A DNA stretch of 44,896 nucleotides, taken from Burkholderiales bacterium (lineage in GTDB: Bacteria > Pseudomonadota > Gammaproteobacteria > Burkholderiales > Burkholderiaceae_C). A program made the translations under genes and the position numbers. The notes beneath the pieces were generated by a model. That model was not told the origin of the DNA, did not search any database, and saw nothing but the letters and a program-made list of their open reading frames with translations. The stretch's first letter is position 1; each line of letters starts with the position of its first letter. This document shows, piece by piece, positions 42,005 through 44,896 of the stretch. The stretch lies in assembly GCA_018969975.1 (NCBI GenBank), contig JAGWXI010000012.1, forward strand, positions 1 to 44,896, given 5' to 3'.

Positions 42005-44896
42005 TTAGACCAATACCCTTTCTATACCGCCAGCATTGGCGCCCTCGACATATTGCTGCATCCACTCTTTGCCCAAAATTTTGTTAGCCATCTCGACCAC
42101 GATGTAGTCGGCCTCTAGCAAACCATTTTGCAAATCGTTGCCATAGCGGCTCAGTCCTTGCAAGCAACTGGGGCAACTGGTGAGAATTTTTAAGTCGCCC
42201 TTCGCCTCGCCTGTCATGGCGCGCAATGCAGTTTCATCGGCGCGCAGCTCTTCTTCTTTGCGAAAGCGCACTTGGGTCGCAATATCAGGTCGGGTCACGC
42301 CCAAGGTGCCCGACTCGCCACAGCAACGCTCGCTTTTTAAGATTTGGTCGCCCATCAAAGCCTTCACAGTCTTCATCGGGTCTTGCTGCTTCATAGGGCT
42401 GTGGCAAGGGTCGTGGAACAAATAGCCGGCCTGTTGGCTGGCGTTGAGTTGGATGCCCTTCTCCAACAAGTATTCGTGGATATCGACGATGCGACAACCC
42501 GGGAAAATTTTGTCGAACTGGTAGCCCTGCAACTGGTCATAGCACGTACCGCAACTCACCACCACGGTTTTGATATCGAGGTAATTGAGCGTGTTGGCCA
42601 CACGGTGAAACAACACACGGTTGTCGGTGATGATTTTTTCTGCCTTGTCAAACTGACCACTGCCGCGCTGCGGATAACCACAACACAAGTACCCAGGCGG
42701 CAAAACCGTTTGCACGCCCGCATGCCACAGCATGGCTTGGGTGGCTAGACCTACTTGACTGAACAAGCGCTCTGACCCGCAACCAGGGAAATAGAACACG
42801 GCCTCGGTGTCTGCGTTTGTGGTTTGTGGGTTGCGAATGATGGGCACGTAGTCTTTGTCTTCGATGTCCAACAAAGCACGTGCGGTTTTCTTGGGCAAGT
42901 TGCCCGGCATTTTTTTGTTGATGAAGTGGATGACTTGCTGCTTAACAGGCGCTGCGCCTACTGTGGCAGGAGGAGCGTTGGTTTGCTTGCGCGCGACCAC
43001 ACGCAACACATCGTTGGCAAATCGTTGCAGCTTCATGCCCACATCGACCATGGCACTGCGCGCAAACTTGATGGTCTCAGGGTTGGTGGCGTTGAGCATC
43101 AACATCGCCGCTGCGTTTCCAGGCCTGAAAGACTTTTGACCCATCTTGCGCAAGAGGTTGCGCATATTCATAGACACATCACCAAAGTCAATCTTCACAG
43201 GGCATGGCGAGAGGCACTTGTGGCAGACGGTGCAATGGTCGGCCACGTCTTCGAACTCTTGCCAGTGCTTGATGGATACACCGCGACGGGTTTGTTCTTC
43301 GTACAAGAAGGCTTCAACCAACAACGACGTCGCCAAAATTTTGTTACGTGGGCTGTAGAGCAAGTTCGCGCGTGGCACATGGGTGGCGCAGACAGGCTTG
43401 CACTTGCCGCAACGCAAACAATCTTTGACGCTGTCGGCAATGGCGCCAATGTCAGACTGTTGCATGATGAGCGACTCGTGGCTCATCAATCCAAAACTCG
43501 GTGTGTAGGCTTGACTCAGGTTGGCATCACGCACGCTAGGCTCAGATGCATCATGGCGCATCAATTTACCTTTGTTAAAGCGTCCTTGCGGATCAACCCG
43601 CTTCTTGTAGTCAGCAAAGGGTTGTAACTCTGCGTCGCTCAAAAAAGCAAGCTTGGTGATACCGATGCCATGCTCTCCAGAAATCACGCCATCTAACGAA
43701 CGCGCCAGCACCATGATGCGGGCCACCGCCTCGTGGGCAGTTTGCAGCATCACATAGTTGTCGCTGTTGACGGGGATGTTGGTGTGCACATTGCCGTCGC
43801 CTGCATGCATGTGCAGAGCAATCCAGACACGGCCTTTGAGTACGCGTTGGTGAATGGCGTTGCATTCATTCAAGATGGGTTGGAACTGTGCGCCAGTGAA
43901 TACGTTCTCAAGCACAGCACGGATTTGCGTTTTCCAACTCGCGCGCAGGCTGTGGTCTTGCAGTTGCGGAAAAAGCGCGTCGCAGTTGTCCAACCACTGC
44001 TGCCATGTGCCGCGCACATCGGCCAACACCGCACGCGCTTGTTGCACGCGCTCTTCTAATAACTCAGGAGAAGGCACATCATTGGCGTCGTCTATTGCGC
44101 CCAACGGCAAATTGCCTTCAGCAAAAAATGCGTCCAAAGCGTCACACAAGTCGAGCTTGTTGCGCAAAGAGAGTTCGATGTTTAAGCGCTCGATGCCGTC
44201 GGTGTACTCGGCCATGCGCGGCAGGGGAATGACAACGTCTTCGTTGATCTTGAAGGCATTGGTATGGCGACTGATGGCCGCTGTGCGTTTGCGATCAAGC
44301 CAGAATTTTTTGCGCGCTTGTGCGCTGATAGCCACAAATCCTTCGCCACTGCGCGAATTGGCCAGACGCACGACTTCCGAGGTAGCACGCGCCACGTCGT
44401 CCGCGTTGTCGCCAGCGATATCGCCGACCAACACCATCTTGGGCAAGCCACCGCGCTTGCTTTTGGTGGCGTATCCCACGGCCTTGAGGTAACGGTCGTC
44501 GAGATGCTCCAAGCCCGCCAACAGGGTGTTGGTGCGCTTTTGTTCAGCGAACATAAAGTCTTTGATTTCAACAATGCTGGGTACCGCGTCTTTAGCATTG
44601 CCAAAAAACTCCAAGCAGACCGTGCGCGTGTGCTCGGGCATGCGGTGCACGATCCAACGCGCGCTGGTGATCAGCCCATCACAGCCTTCTTTTTGGATGC
44701 CGGGCAGGCCACTTAAAAATTTGTCGGTAACGTCTTTGCCCAGACCTACTTTGCGAAAGCTTTGTCCTGGGATGTCGAGACGCTCTTGGCGAACCAGTGT
44801 TTTACCGTCGGCTTTGAAATAGCGCAACTCAAAACTTGCCACATCTGCGTCATGGATCTTGCCCAAGTTGTGCCCCACGCGTGTCACCTCTAACCA
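42005..44896 (-). CDS. FAD-linked oxidase/Fe-S oxidoreductase (D-2-hydroxyacid dehydrogenase type), C-terminal part, cut by window edge
   Basis: At least 963 codons of a longer gene; the frame stays open through base 44896, so the FAD-binding PCMH domain lies outside. Visible parts: the FAD-oxidase C-terminal domain with HMHAGDGNVHTNIPV near residue 365 of the visible frame and SGEHGIG near 400; two 4Fe-4S motifs, CLRCGKCKPVC near 490 and CTVCHKCLSPCP near 555; then two CCG-type cysteine-rich domains (FYFPGCGSERLF, CCGYP, and later DPCH, CCGESG). This matches the roughly 1280-residue fused dehydrogenases of Burkholderiales that oxidise D-lactate, glycolate or a similar 2-hydroxyacid and pass electrons to the quinone pool; the substrate is not determined. 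Placement upstream of ubiE/ubiJ/ubiB fits a respiratory role. Confidence 0.93.
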   Translation of the reverse strand, partial: WLEVTRVGHNLGKIHDADVASFELRYFKADGKTLVRQERLDIPGQSFRKVGLGKDVTDKFLSGLPGIQKEGCDGLITSARWIVHRMPEHTRTVCLEFFGNAKDAVPSIVEIKDFMFAEQKRTNTLLAGLEHLDDRYLKAVGYATKSKRGGLPKMVLVGDIAGDNADDVARATSEVVRLANSRSGEGFVAISAQARKKFWLDRKRTAAISRHTNAFKINEDVVIPLPRMAEYTDGIERLNIELSLRNKLDLCDALDAFFAEGNLPLGAIDDANDVPSPELLEERVQQARAVLADVRGTWQQWLDNCDALFPQLQDHSLRASWKTQIRAVLENVFTGAQFQPILNECNAIHQRVLKGRVWIALHMHAGDGNVHTNIPVNSDNYVMLQTAHEAVARIMVLARSLDGVISGEHGIGITKLAFLSDAELQPFADYKKRVDPQGRFNKGKLMRHDASEPSVRDANLSQAYTPSFGLMSHESLIMQQSDIGAIADSVKDCLRCGKCKPVCATHVPRANLLYSPRNKILATSLLVEAFLYEEQTRRGVSIKHWQEFEDVADHCTVCHKCLSPCPVKIDFGDVSMNMRNLLRKMGQKSFRPGNAAAMLMLNATNPETIKFARSAMVDVGMKLQRFANDVLRVVARKQTNAPPATVGAAPVKQQVIHFINKKMPGNLPKKTARALLDIEDKDYVPIIRNPQTTNADTEAVFYFPGCGSERLFSQVGLATQAMLWHAGVQTVLPPGYLCCGYPQRGSGQFDKAEKIITDNRVLFHRVANTLNYLDIKTVVVSCGTCYDQLQGYQFDKIFPGCRIVDIHEYLLEKGIQLNASQQAGYLFHDPCHSPMKQQDPMKTVKALMGDQILKSERCCGESGTLGVTRPDIATQVRFRKEEELRADETALRAMTGEAKGDLKILTSCPSCLQGLSRYGNDLQNGLLEADYIVVEMANKILGKEWMQQYVEGANAGGIERVLV

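Noticed and set aside
42824-43627. 267-codon plus-strand frame opposite the FAD/Fe-S oxidase gene
   Set aside because: Antisense shadow of a strongly supported conserved gene.

Overview
The window looks like a chromosomal segment of a freshwater-type betaproteobacterium, order Burkholderiales and most likely family Comamonadaceae. This is an inference from gene families and gene order (DUF3305, DUF3460-scpA-panB-panC, gpsA-secB-grxC-rhodanese / gpmA-ctpA-moeB, a DUF971-ubiE-Tim44-ubiJ-ubiB block, and a very long FAD/Fe-S oxidase). No rRNA, tRNA, CRISPR array, transposase or integrase was seen.

Layout. 1-109: start of a minus-strand DUF3305 gene cut by the window edge. 381-3773: a giant 1130-residue protein made of about 128 copies of an eight-residue L-[ST]-[ST]-x-Q-[ILV]-x-x unit, the most novel-looking gene here. 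3795-12195: housekeeping genes (apbC/mrp, metG, a SulP transporter, DUF3460, scpA, panB, panC, gpsA). The sulP gene is bracketed by REP-like palindromes that contain the stop codons of both metG and sulP, and metG lacks the usual C-terminal tRNA-binding domain. 12209-18989: secB, grxC and rhodanese face gpmA, ctpA and moeB; then comes a minus-strand folE-BLUF-DUF429-nuclease array.

19040-33746 is an accessory secretion island that is clearly more AT-rich in places. It holds a secreted lipoprotein subtilase with a beta/gamma-crystallin-like tail, then a complete type I secretion set in one transcription unit (TolC-like, ABC exporter, HlyD-like adaptor). Two very large putative substrates follow directly. 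One has seven FG-GAP calcium-binding repeats plus an RTX tract. The other has a mucin-like threonine-rich half, a membrane-type segment, an RTX-like stretch and PPC-type domains. Three strongly AT-rich promoter regions precede the repeat protein, the subtilase and the TolC gene; two of them carry clear inverted repeats.

33767-44896 is one long minus-strand gene train: the FAD/Fe-S oxidase (cut by the right edge), DUF971, ubiE, Tim44-like, ubiJ, ubiB, a sodium:solute symporter, DUF502 and aspS, with gaps or overlaps of only a few bases at most junctions. It combines ubiquinone synthesis, respiratory oxidation of a hydroxy acid, and aspartyl-tRNA synthesis.

The best candidate for an undescribed system is the island: a dedicated type I exporter, two giant surface or matrix proteins and a lipoprotein protease. 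The octapeptide-repeat protein at the left end may be a further member of the same surface programme, but that link is not shown by the sequence.
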